A DNA stretch of 64,000 bases from Xylocopa sonorina. Lineage: Eukaryota; Arthropoda; Insecta; Hymenoptera; Apidae. This document shows positions 1 to 12,460 of the stretch, in pieces. Within the stretch, counting starts at the first letter, position 1. Every line of letters starts with the position of its first letter. The translations under genes and the position numbers were made by a program. The notes under the pieces were generated by a model that made no database searches, was not told where the DNA came from, and worked only from the letters and a program-made list of their open reading frames with translations. The DNA is taken from contig NW_027490163.1 of NCBI RefSeq assembly GCF_050948175.1, positions 992,001 to 1,056,000 on the forward strand, read 5' to 3'.

Positions 1-285
1 GGGCGCTCATTCCTTTGGACATTCAGCCTCGCAGTCCTTACGCAGCATCGATACCAGACTACGATCCACGGAAGCAGAGATATCTCTGGAAAGAATATTG
101 ATTTGTTCGCTATCAAGACGGCAAAGGTAGGATTTTTCCACATTTACCGCGTTAGCGTGTTCGTAAAAGCGTTCGTTGTCCCACGGAAGGAACCCGGCAT
201 TAGTCGCAATTAAGCGAGCCGTTTCCGCGAATTGGCTGCGTGTCGCCTCCGAGTAAAACGGAAATTTTCCACCCTCGTGACGTGA
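1..285. other. Non-satellite left flank
   Basis: This is the only part of the window without the 174-bp repeat. It is about 50% GC by hand count, against about 36% in the satellite, and shows no internal repetition and no match to any monomer segment by eye. It ends abruptly where the first monomer begins, so this is either the true edge of the array or the edge of a non-satellite piece lying inside a larger array. It holds one open frame on the minus strand, described separately. Confidence 0.85.
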
Positions 286-288
286 CAC
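7..288 (-). CDS. Unrecognised 93-codon open frame, possibly a gene fragment
   Basis: The frame fills the non-satellite flank. It ends in TGA at 7-9 and is open upstream until a TAA at 316-318 that lies inside the first satellite monomer. The only candidate start near its beginning is a GTG at the flank/satellite junction. The first in-frame ATG is near residue 80, so a normal eukaryotic start is missing. The product is mixed charged and hydrophobic, with no signal peptide, membrane segment, zinc-finger spacing or low-complexity stretch. A segment with FYEHA followed by SYL is helical-looking, but I do not recognise the family. It could be the 3' end or an exon of a gene cut by the satellite, a degraded fragment, or chance. 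A 93-codon frame in 285 bp of 50% GC sequence is suggestive but not proof of coding. Confidence 0.25.
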   Translation of the reverse strand: MSRHEGGKFPFYSEATRSQFAETARLIATNAGFLPWDNERFYEHANAVNVEKSYLCRLDSEQINILSRDISASVDRSLVSMLRKDCEAECPKE

Positions 289-1502
289 ATGACACTTCGC
301 AATGAATATTATATCTTATCATGAAACATAGAAGAGGGATGCAATATTGCGTTGTAAGAAGCATTAGAACTCTATTGCCGCGATGCATAGACAACTGCAG
401 ACGCTATTTCCTGGCATGGAAGTGTCGCACTTACATTCTTTTGAAGTGACTACGAGGTATACATGACATTTCGCGATGAATATTATATCTTATCATGAAA
501 CATAGAAGTGAGATGCGATATCGCGTTTGAGAAGCATTAGAACTCCATGGCCTCGATGCGGACACATCTGCAGACGCTATTTCCTAGCCTCGAAGTGTCG
601 CATTTACATTCTTTTGAAGTGAATACGAGGTGTACATGACACTTCGCAATGAACATTATATCTTATCACGAAACGTAGAAATGAGATGCGATATCGCGAC
701 TTAAGTAGCATTAGAACTCTATTGCTACGATACGTAGACATCTGCAAACGCTATTTCCTAGGAAGCAATAGTCGCATTTACATTTTTTTGAAGTGAATAC
801 GAGGTATACATGACACTTCGCAATGAATATTATATCTTATCATGAAACATAGAAGAGGGATGCGATATTGCGTTGTAAGAAGCATTAGAACTCTATTGCC
901 GCGATGCATAGACATCTGCAGACGCTATTTCCTGGCATGGAAGTGTCGCACTTACATTCTTTTGAAGTGACTACGAGGTATACATGACATTTCGCGATGA
1001 ATATTATATCTTATCACGAAACATATAAATGAGATGCGATATCGCGATTTAAGTAGCATTAGAACTCTATTGCTACGATACGTAGACATCTGAATACGCT
1101 ATTTCCGAGCAAGGAAGTGTTGCACTTACGTTCGTTTGGAGAGAATACGAGGTATACATGGCACTTCGCAATGAACATTATATCTTATCATGAAGCATAG
1201 AAATGAGATGCGATATCGACTTTTGAGAAGCATTAGAACTCTATTGCTACGATACGTAGACATCTGCGAACGCTATTTCCTAGCCTCGAAGTGTCGCATT
1301 TACATTCTTTTGAAGTGAATACGAGTTATACATGACACTTCGCAATGAATATTATATCTTATCACGAAACATATAAATGAGATGCGATATCGCGACTTAA
1401 GTAGCATTAGAACTATATTGCTACGATACGTAGACATCTGCAAACGCTATTTCCTAGCAAGCAATAGTCGCATTTACGTTCTTTTGAAGTGAATTCGAGG
1501 TT
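286..1502. repeat. Domain A-prime: seven A-type monomers at the array edge
   Basis: The monomers starting at 286 and 807 share GAAGAGGGATGCAATATTGCG and the CCGCGATGCATAG variant with the monomer at 5678. The 460 monomer matches 5852, the 981 monomer matches 6025 and the 1155 monomer matches 6199. The 1329 monomer, with CGACTTAAG, is the type seen at 4461 and 7243. The set is therefore a shuffled sample of domain A units. The 460 monomer is 173 bp because one T is missing in CGCGTTTGAG, a marker shared with the domain A monomers starting at 5331 and 5852. Confidence 0.75.
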
Positions 1503-3416
1503 TACATGACATTTCGGAATGAATATCATAACTTATCACGAAACATAGAAATGAGATGCGATATCGCGATCTAAGCAGCATTAGAAATCTATTGCTACGA
1601 TACGTAGGCATCTGCAAATGCTATTTCCTAGCAAGCAATAGTCGCATTTACATTCTTTTGAAGTGAATACGAGGTATACATGACACTTCGGAATGAATAT
1701 TATAACTTATCACGAAACATAGAAATGAGATGCGATATCGCGATCTAAGAAGCATTTGAACTCTATTGCTACGATACGTAGGCATCTGAATACCCTATTT
1801 CCTAGCAAGGAATAGTTGCATTTACATTCTCTAGAAGTGAATACGATGTATATATGACACTTCACAATGAACATTATATCTTATCATGTAACATATAAGT
1901 GAGATGCGATATCGCGTATTAAGAAGCATTAGAACCCTGTTGCCTCGATGTGGAGTTATCTGCAAACGCTATTTCCTAGCAAGCAATAGTCGCATTTACA
2001 TTCTTTTGAAGTGAATTCGAGGTTTACATGACACTTCGGAATGAATATTATAACATATCACGAAACATAAAAATGAAATGCGATATCGCGTCTTAAGAAG
2101 CATTAGGACTCTATTGCCTCAATGCGGATATATCTGCAAGGGCTATGTCCTAGCATGGAAATGTCGCATTTAGATTCCTTTGAAGTGAATTCGAGGTTTA
2201 CATGACACTTCGGAAGGAATATTATAACTTATCACGAAACATAAAAATGTGATGCGATATCGCGATCTAAGATGCATTAGAACTCTATTGCCTCGACGCA
2301 TAGACATCTGCAGACGCTATTTCCTAGCATGGAAGTGTCGCATTTTCATTCTTTTGTAGTGAATGCGAGGTATACATGACACTTCGCAATTAATATTATA
2401 ACTTATCACGAAACATAGAAATGAGATGCGATATCGCGATCTAAGCAGCATTAGAAGTCTATTGCTACGATACGTAGGCATCTGCAAACGCTATTTCCTA
2501 GCAACGAGGATTCGCATTTACATTCTTTTGAAGCGAATACGAGGTATACATGACACTTCACAATGAACATTATATTTTATCATGTAACATATAAGTGAGA
2601 TGCGATATCGCGTCTTAAGAAGCATTAGAACTCTATGGCCTCGATGCGGAGACATCTGCAAACGCTATTTCCTAGCAAGCAATAGTCGCATTTACATTCT
2701 TTTGAAATGAATTAGAGGTTTACATGACACTTCGGAATGAATATTATAACTTATCACGAAACATAAAAATGTGATGCGATATCGCGATCTAAGAAGCATT
2801 AGAACTCTATTGCCTCGACGCATAGACATCTGCAGACGCTATTTCCTAGCATGGAAGTGTCGCATTTTCATTCTTTTGTAGTGAATGCGAGGTATACATG
2901 ACACTTCGCAATTAATATTATAACTTATCACGAAACATAGAAATGAGATGCGATATCGCGATCTAAGGAGCATTAGAACTCTATTGCTACGATACTTAGG
3001 CATCTGCGAACGCTATGCCCTAGAAAGGAATAGTCGCATTTACATTCTTTTGAGGTGAATACGAGGTATACATGACACTCAGCAATGAATATTGTATCTT
3101 ATCATGAAACACAGAAATGAGATGCGATATCGCGATATAAGAAGCAATAGAACTCTATTGCTACGATACGTAGGCATCTGCAAACGCTATTTCCTAGCAA
3201 GGAATAGTCGCATTTACATTCTTTTGAAGTGAATTCGAGGTATACATGACACTTCGCAATGAATATTATATCTTATCACGAAACATACAATTGAGATGCG
3301 ATATCGCGATTTAAGTAGCATTAGAACTCTATTGCTACGATACGTAGACATCTGAATACGCTATTTCCGAGCAAGGAAGTGTTGCACTTACATTCGTTTG
3401 GAGAGAATACGAGGTA
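1503..3416. repeat. Domain D-prime: eleven D-type monomers
   Basis: The monomers carry D markers: TTCGGAATG in place of TTCGCAATG, ATAACTTATC in place of ATATCTTATC, TTCGAGGTTTAC joints and CATGTAACATATAAG. The stretch from 1503 to about 2088 aligns with 50300 onward (offset 48797). The stretch from 2373 to about 3416 aligns with 48734-49778 (offset 46361). Relative to domain D the two blocks are in swapped order. Confidence 0.75.
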
Positions 3417-6198
3417 TACATGGCACTTCGCAATGAATATTATATCTTATCATGAAGCATAGAAATGAGATGCGATATCGACTTTTGAGAAGCATTAGAA
3501 CTCTATTGCTACGATACGTAGACATCTGCGAACGCTATTTCCGAGCAAGGAAGATTCGCATTTACATGCTTTTGAAGAGAATACGAGGTATACATGACAC
3601 TTCGCAAAGAACATTATATCTTATCACGAAACATAGAAGAGTGATGCGATATCGCGATCTAAGTAGCATTAGAACTATATTGCTACGATACGTAGACATC
3701 TGCAAACGCTATTCCCTAGCATGCAATAGTCGCATTTAGTTTCTTTTGAAGTGAATACGAGGTGTACATGACACTTCGCAATGAATATTATATCTTATCA
3801 GGAAACATAGAAATGAGATGCGATATCGCGTTTTGAGAAGCATTAGAACTCTATTGCTACGATACGTAGACATCTGCTAACGCTATTTCCTAGCAAGCAA
3901 TAGTCGCACTTACATGCTTTTGAAGTGAATTCGAGGTTTACATGACACTTCGGAATGAATATTATAACTTATCATGAAACATAGAAGAGAGATGCGATAT
4001 CGCGTTTTAAGAAGCATTAGAACTCTATGGCATCGATGCGGAGACACCAGCAAACGCTATTTCCTGGCATGGAAGTGTGGCACTTACAATCTTTTGAAGT
4101 GAATACGAGGTGTACATGACACTTCGCAATGAATATTATATCTTATCATGAAACATAGAAGTGAGATGCGATATCGCGTTTTAAGAAGCATTAGAACTCT
4201 ATGGCCTCGATGCGGACACATCTGCAGACGCTATTTCCTAGCCTCGAAGTGTCGCATTTACATTCTTCTGAAGTGAATACGAGCTGTACATGACACTTCG
4301 CAATGAATATCATATCTTATCATGAAACGTAGAGGAGAGATGCAATATCGCGTTTTAAGAAGCATTAGAACTCTATGGCCTCGATGCGGACACATCTGCA
4401 GACGCTATTTCCTAGCCTCGAAGTGTCGCATTTACATTCTTTTGAAGTGAATACGAGTTATACATGACACTTCGCAATGAATATTATATCTTATCACGAA
4501 ACATATAAATGAGATGCGATATCGCGACTTAAGTAGCATTAGAACTATATTGCTACGATACGTAGACATCTGCAAACGCTATTCCCTAGCATGCAATAGT
4601 CGCATTTAGTTTCTTTTGAAGTGAATACGAGGTGTACATGACACTTCGCAATGATTATTATATCTTATCACGAAACGTAGAAAAGAGTTGCGATATCGCG
4701 ATTTAAGTAGCATTACAACTCTATTGCTACGATACGTGGACATCTGAATACGCCATTTCCTAGCAAGGAAGTGTCGCATTTACATTCGTTTGGAGTGAAT
4801 GCGAGGTATACATGACACTTCGCAATGAACATTATATCTTATCATGAAACATAGAAGAGAGATGCAATATCGCGTTTCAAGAAGCATTAGAACTCTATGG
4901 CCTCGATGCGGAGACATCTGCAAACGCTATTTCCGAGCAACGAAGATTCGCATTTACATTCTTTTGAAGTGAATACGAGGTGTACATGACACTTCGCAAT
5001 GAATATTATATCTTATCAGGAAACATAGAAATGAGATGCGATATCGCGTTTTCAGAAGCATTAGAAGTCTATGGCCTCGATGCGGAGACATCTGCAAACG
5101 CTATTTCCTAGCAAGCAATAGTCGCATTTACTTTCTTTTGAAGTGAATACGAGGTGTACATGACACTTCGGAATGAATATTGTAACTTATCACGAAACAT
5201 AGAAATGAGGTGCGATATCGCGATATAAGAAGCATTAGAACTCTATTGCTACGATACGTAGGCATATGCAAACGCTATGGCCTAGAAAGAAATAGTCGCA
5301 TTTACATTCTTTTGAGGTGAATACGAGGTATACATGACACTCCGCAATGAATATTATACCTTATCATGAAACATAGAAGTGAGATGCGATATCGCGTTTG
5401 AGAAGCATTAGAACTCTATGGCCTCGATGCGGACACATCTGCAGACGGTATTTCCTAGCCTCGAAGTGTCGCATTTACATTCTTTTGAAGTGAATACGAG
5501 GTGTACATGACACTTCGCAATGAACATTATATCTTATCACGAAACGTAGAAATGAGTTGCGATATCGCGATTTAAGTAGCATTACAACTCTATTGCTACG
5601 ATAGGTGGACATCTGAATACGCCACTTCCTAGCAAGGAAGTGTCGCATTTACATTCGTTTGGAGTGAATGCGAGGTATACATGACACTTCGCAATGAATA
5701 TTATATCTTATCATGAAACATAGAAGAGGGATGCAATATTGCGTTGTAAGAAGCATTAGAACTCTATTGCCGCGATGCATAGACATCTGCAGACGCTATT
5801 TCCTGGCATGGAAGTGTCGCACTTACATTCTTTTGAAGTGACTACGAGGTATACATGACATTTCGCGATGAATATTATATCTTATCATGAATCATAGAAG
5901 TGAGATGCGATATCGCGTTTGAGAAGCATTAGAACTCCATGGCCTCGATGCGGACACATCTGCAGACGCTATTTCCTAGCCTCGAAGTGTCGCACTTACA
6001 TTCTTTTGAAGTGACTACGAGGTATACATGACATTTCGCGATGAATATTATATCTTATCACGAAACATATAAATGAGATGCGATATCGCGATTTAAGTAG
6101 CATTAGAACTCTATTGCTACGATACGTAGACATCTGAATACGCTATTTCCGAGCAAGGAAGTGTTGCACTTACGTTCGTTTGGAGAGAATACGAGGTA
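3417..6198. repeat. Domain A unit 0: 16-monomer HOR, 2782 bp
   Basis: The interval from 3417 to about 5680 aligns with 6199 to about 8460 with only scattered differences. Examples are GAGGTGCG near 5218 against GAGATGCG, and GATGCGGA against GATATGGA near 4388. After that it has three monomers (5678, 5852, 6025) where unit 1 has five, which explains its size of two monomers less (2782 against 3131). Those three monomers match the A-prime monomers. Confidence 0.85.
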
Positions 6199-9100
6199 TA
6201 CATGGCACTTCGCAATGAATATTATATCTTATCATGAAGCATAGAAATGAGATGCGATATCGACTTTTGAGAAGCATTAGAACTCTATTGCTACGATACG
6301 TAGACATCTGCGAACGCTATTTCCGAGCAAGGAAGATTCGCATTTACATGCTTTTGAAGAGAATACGAGGTATACATGACACTTCGCAAAGAACATTATA
6401 TCTTATCACGAAACATAGAAGAGTGATGCGATATCGCGATCTAAGTAGCATTAGAACTATATTGCTACGATACGTAGACATCTGCAAACGCTATTCCCTA
6501 GCATGCAATAGTCGCATTTAGTTTCTTTTGAAGTGAATACGAGGTGTACATGACACTTCGCAATGAATATTATATCTTATCAGGAAACATAGAAATGAGA
6601 TGCGATATCGCGTTTTGAGAAGCATTAGAACTCTATTGCTACGATACGTAGACATCTGCTAACGCTATTTCCTAGCAAGCAATAGTCGCACTTACATGCT
6701 TTTGAAGTGAATTCGAGGTTTACATGACACTTCGGAATGAATATTATAACTTATCATGAAACATAGAAGAGAGATGCGATATCGCGTTTTAAGAAGCATT
6801 AGAACTCTATGGCATCGATGCGGAGACACCAGCAAACGCTATTTCCTGGCATGGAAGTGTGGCACTTACAATCTTTTGAAGTGAATACGAGGTGTACATG
6901 ACACTTCGCAATGAATATTATATCTTATCATGAAACATAGAAGTGAGATGCGATATCGCGTTTTAAGAAGCATTAGAACTCTATGGCCTCGATGCGGACA
7001 CATCTGCAGACGCTATTTCCTAGCCTCGAAGTGTCGCATTTACATTCTTCTGAAGTGAACACGAGCTGTACATGACACTTCGCAATGAATATCATATCTT
7101 ATCATGAAACGTAGAAGAGAGATGCAATATCGCGTTTTAAGAAGCATTAGAACTCTATGGCCTCGATATGGACACATCTGCAGACGCTATTTCCTAGCCT
7201 CGAAGTGTCGCATTTACATTCTTTTGAAGTGAATACGAGTTATACATGACACTTCGCAATGAATATTATATCTTATCACGAAACATATAAATGAGATGCG
7301 ATATCGCGACTTAAGTAGCATTAGAACTATATTGCTACGATACGTAGACATCTGCAAACGCTATTCCCTAGCATGCAATAGTCGCATTTAGTTTCTTTTG
7401 AAGTGAATACGAGGTGTACATGACACTTCGCAATGATTATTATATCTTATCACGAAACGTAGAAAAGAGTTGCGATATCGCGATTTAAGTAGCATTACAA
7501 CTCTATTGCTACGATACGTGGACATCTGAATACGCCATTTCCTAGCAAGGAAGTGTCGCATTTACATTCGTTTGGAGTGAATGCGAGGTATACATGACAC
7601 TTCGCAATGAACATTATATCTTATCATGAAGCATAGAAGAGAGATGCAATATCGCGTTTCAAGAAGCATTAGAACTCTATGGCCTCGATGCGGAGACATC
7701 TGCAAACGCTATTTCCGAGCAACGAAGATTCGCATTTACATTCTTTTGAAGTGAATACGAGGTGTACATGACACTTCGCAATGAATATTATATCTTATCA
7801 GGAAACATAGAAATGAGATGCGATATCGCGTTTTCAGAAGCATTAGAAGTCTATGGCCTCGATGCGGAGACATCTGCAAACGCTATTTCCTAGCAAGCAA
7901 TAGTCGCATTTACTTTCTTTTGAAGTGAATACGAGGTGTACATGACACTTCGGAATGAATATTGTAACTTATCACGAAACATAGAAATGAGATGCGATAT
8001 CGCGATCTAAGAAGCATTAGAACTCTATTGCTACGATACGTAGGCATATGCAAACGCTATGGCCTAGAAAGAAATAGTCGCATTTACATTCTTTTGAGGT
8101 GAATACGAGGTATACATAACACTCCGCAATGAATATTATACCTTATCATGAAACATAGAAGTGAGATGCGATATCGCGTTTGAGAAGCATTAGAACTCTA
8201 TGGCCTCGATGCGGACACATTTGCAGACGCTATTTCCTAGCCTCGAAGTGTCGCATTTACATTCTTTTGAAGTGAATACGAGGTGTACATGACACTTCGC
8301 AATGAACATTATATCTTATCACGAAACGTAGAAATGAGTTGCGATATCGCGATTTAAGTAGCATTACAACTCTATTGCTACGATACGTGGACATCTGAAT
8401 ACGCCATTTCCTAGCAAGGAAGTGTCGCATTTACATTCGTTTGGAGTGAATGCGAGGTATACATGACACTTCGCAATGAATATTATATCTTATCATGAAA
8501 CATAGAAGAGAGATGCGATATCGCGTTTTAAGAAGCATTAGAACCATATTGCCTCGATGCGGAGATATCTGCAAACGCTATTTCCTAGCATGGAAGTGTC
8601 GCCTTTACGTCCTTTTGAAGTGAATTCGAGGTATACATGACACTTCGCAATGAACATTATATCTTCTCGTGTGACATAGAATTGAGATGCGATATCGCGT
8701 TTTAAGAAGCATTAGAACTCTATTGCCTCGACGCGTAGGCATCTGCAGACGCTATTTCCTAGCCTCGAAGTGTCGCATTTACATTCTTTTGAAGTGAATA
8801 CGAGGTGTACATGACACTTCGCAATGAATATTATATCTTATCACGAAACATATAAATGAGATGCGATATCGCGATCTAAGAAGCATTAGAACTCTATTGC
8901 TACCGTACGTAGGCATCTGCGAACGCTATTTCCTAGCAAGCAACAGTCGCTTTTACATTATTTTGAAGTGAACACGAGGTATACATGACACTTCGCAATG
9001 AATATTATATCTAATCATGAAACATAGAAGAGAGATGCGATATCGCGTTTTAAGAAGCATTAGAACTCTATTACCTCGATGCGTAGACATCTGCAGACGA

Positions 9101-9329
9101 TATTTCCTAGCATGGAAGTGTCGCATCTACATTCTTTTGTAGTGAACACGAGGTATACATGTCACTTCGCAATGAATATTATATCTTATCATGAAACATA
9201 GAAGAGAGATGCGATATCGCGTTGTAAGAAGCATTAAAACTCTATGGCCTCGATGCGGAGACATCTGCAAACGCTATTTCATAGCATGGAAGTGTCGCAC
9301 TTACATTCCTTTGAAGTGAATACGAGGTA
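6199..9329. repeat. Domain A unit 1: 18-monomer HOR, 3131 bp
   Basis: The repeat distance of 3131 bp to the next unit is seen at every marker checked. These include the CATGCTTTTGAAGAGAATACG joint (6373 and 9504), the ATACATAACACTCC joint (8113 and 11244) and the GTGTGACATAGAATTGAG monomer (8634 and 11765). 3131 is 18 x 174 minus 1, and the missing base is the T absent from CGCGTTTGAG in the monomer beginning at 8113. Confidence 0.9.
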
Positions 9330-12300
9330 TACATGACACTTCGCAATGAATATTATATCTTATCACGAAGCATAGATATGAGATGCGATATCGCGTTTTG
9401 AGAAGCATTAGAACTCTATTGCTACGATACGTAGACATCTGCGAACGCTATTTCCGAGCAAGGAAGATTCGCATTTACATGCTTTTGAAGAGAATACGAG
9501 GTATACATGACACTTCGCAAAGAACATTATATCTTATCACGAAACATAGAAGAGTGATGCGATATCGCGATCTAAGTAGCATTAGAACTATATTGCTACG
9601 ATACGTAGACATCTGCAAACGCTATTCCCTAGCATGCAATAGTCGCATTTAGTTTCTTTTGAAGTGAATACGAGGTGTACATGACACTTCGCAATGAATA
9701 TTATATCTTATCAGGAAACATAGAAATGAGATGCGATATCGCGTTTTGAGAAGCATTAGAACTCTATTGCTACGATACGTAGACATCTGCTAACGCTATT
9801 TCCTAGCAAGCAATAGTCGCACTTACATGCTTTTGAAGTGAATTCGAGGTTTACATGACACTTCGGAATGAATATTATAACTTATCATGAAACATAGAAG
9901 AGAGATGCGATATCGCGTTTTAAGAAGCATTAGAACTCTATGGCATCGATGCGGAGACACCAGCAAACGCTATTTCCTGGCATGGAAGTGTGGCACTTAC
10001 AATCTTTTGAAGTGAATACGAGGTGTACATGACACTTCGCAATGAATATTATATCTTATCATGAAACATAGAAGTGAGATGCGATATCGCGTTTTAAGAA
10101 GCATTAGAACTCTATGGCCTCGATGCGGACACATCTGCAGACGCTATTTCCTAGCCTCGAAGTGTCGCATTTACATTCTTCTGAAGTGAACACGAGCTGT
10201 ACATGACACTTCGCAATGAATATCATATCTTATCATGAAACGTAGAAGAGAGATGCAATATCGCGTTTTAAGAAGCATTAGAACTCTATGGCCTCGATAT
10301 GGACACATCTGCAGACGCTATTTCCTAGCCTCGAAGTGTCGCATTTACATTCTTTTGAAGTGAATACGAGTTATACATGACACTTCGCAATGAATATTAT
10401 ATCTTATCACGAAACATATAAATGAGATGCGATATCGCGACTTAAGTAGCATTAGAACTATATTGCTACGATACGTAGACATCTGCAAACGCTATTCCCT
10501 AGCATGCAATAGTCGCATTTAGTTTCTTTTGAAGTGAATACGAGGTGTACATGACACTTCGCAATGATTATTATATCTTATCACGAAACGTAGAAAAGAG
10601 TTGCGATATCGCGATTTAAGTAGCATTACAACTCTATTGCTACGATACGTGGACATCTGAATACGCCATTTCCTAGCAAGGAAGTGTCGCATTTACATTC
10701 GTTTGGAGTGAATGCGAGGTATACATGACACTTCGCAATGAACATTATATCTTATCATGAAGCATAGAAGAGAGATGCAATATCGCGTTTCAAGAAGCAT
10801 TAGAACTCTATGGCCTCGATGCGGAGACATCTGCAAACGCTATTTCCGAGCAACGAAGATTCGCATTTACATTCTTTTGAAGTGAATACGAGGTGTACAT
10901 GACACTTCGCAATGAATATTATATCTTATCAGGAAACATAGAAATGAGATGCGATATCGCGTTTTCAGAAGCATTAGAAGTCTATGGCCTCGATGCGGAG
11001 ACATCTGCAAACGCTATTTCCTAGCAAGCAATAGTCGCATTTACTTTCTTTTGAAGTGAATACGAGGTGTACATGACACTTCGGAATGAATATTGTAACT
11101 TATCACGAAACATAGAAATGAGATGCGATATCGCGATCTAAGAAGCATTAGAACTCTATTGCTACGATACGTAGGCATATGCAAACGCTATGGCCTAGAA
11201 AGAAATAGTCGCATTTACATTCTTTTGAGGTGAATACGAGGTATACATAACACTCCGCAATGAATATTATACCTTATCATGAAACATAGAAGTGAGATGC
11301 GATATCGCGTTTGAGAAGCATTAGAACTCTATGGCCTCGATGCGGACACATTTGCAGACGCTATTTCCTAGCCTCGAAGTGTCGCATTTACATTCTTTTG
11401 AAGTGAATACGAGGTGTACATGACACTTCGCAATGAACATTATATCTTATCACGAAACGTAGAAATGAGTTGCGATATCGCGATTTAAGTAGCATTACAA
11501 CTCTATTGCTACGATACGTGGACATCTGAATACGCCATTTCCTAGCAAGGAAGTGTCGCATTTACATTCGTTTGGAGTGAATGCGAGGTATACATGACAC
11601 TTCGCAATGAATATTATATCTTATCATGAAACATAGAAGAGAGATGCGATATCGCGTTTTAAGAAGCATTAGAACCATATTGCCTCGATGCGGAGATATC
11701 TGCAAACGCTATTTCCTAGCATGGAAGTGTCGCCTTTACGTCCTTTTGAAGTGAATTCGAGGTATACATGACACTTCGCAATGAACATTATATCTTCTCG
11801 TGTGACATAGAATTGAGATGCGATATCGCGTTTTAAGAAGCATTAGAACTCTATTGCCTCGACGCGTAGGCATCTGCAGACGCTATTTCCTAGCCTCGAA
11901 GTGTCGCATTTACATTCTTTTGAAGTGAATACGAGGTGTACATGACACTTCGCAATGAATATTATATCTTATCACGAAACATATAAATGAGATGCGATAT
12001 CGCGATCTAAGAACCATTAGAACTCTATTGCTACCGTACGTAGGCATCTGCGAACGCTATTTCCTAGCAAGCAATAGTCGCTTTTACATTATTTTGAAGT
12101 GAACACGAGGTATACATGACACTTCGCAATGAATATTATATCTAATCATGAAACATAGAAGAGAGATGCGATATCGCGTTTTAAGAAGCATCAGAACTCT
12201 ATTACCTCGATGCGTAGACATCTGCAGACGATATTTCCTAGCATGGAAGTGTCGCATCTACATTCTTTTGTAGTGAACACGAGGTATACATGTCACTTCG

Positions 12301-12460
12301 CAATGAATATTATATCTTATCATGAAACATAGAAGAGAGATGCGATATCGCGTTGTAAGAAGCATTAAAACTCTATGGCCTCGATGCGGAGACATCTGCA
12401 AACGCTATTTCATAGCATGGAAGTGTCGCACTTACATTCCTTTGAAGTGAATACGAGGTA
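9330..12460. repeat. Domain A unit 2: 18-monomer HOR, 3131 bp
   Basis: This unit is almost identical to unit 1. The differences I noted are 8944 C to 12075 T, 8883 G to 12014 C and 9061 T to 12192 C; a full comparison may find a few more. The match runs on to about 12559, where CATAGATATCTGC replaces CGTAGACATCTGC and domain B-type monomers begin. Such identity implies a very recent duplication or ongoing homogenisation, or an assembly duplication. Confidence 0.9.

Noticed and set aside
7..288. KIX-like helical segment in the flank open frame
   Set aside because: The FYEHA ... SYL spacing loosely recalls helical coactivator domains, but the resemblance is too weak to name a family without a search.
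3452..3739. 95-codon plus-strand open frame rich in Arg, Leu and Ile (also at 6234-6521, 9383-9652 and 56585-56887)
   Set aside because: It lies wholly inside satellite monomers and repeats every 58 residues because 174 is divisible by three. Most neighbouring monomers carry TAAG or TGAG stops in the same frame. There is no start context, domain or conservation apart from the repeat itself.
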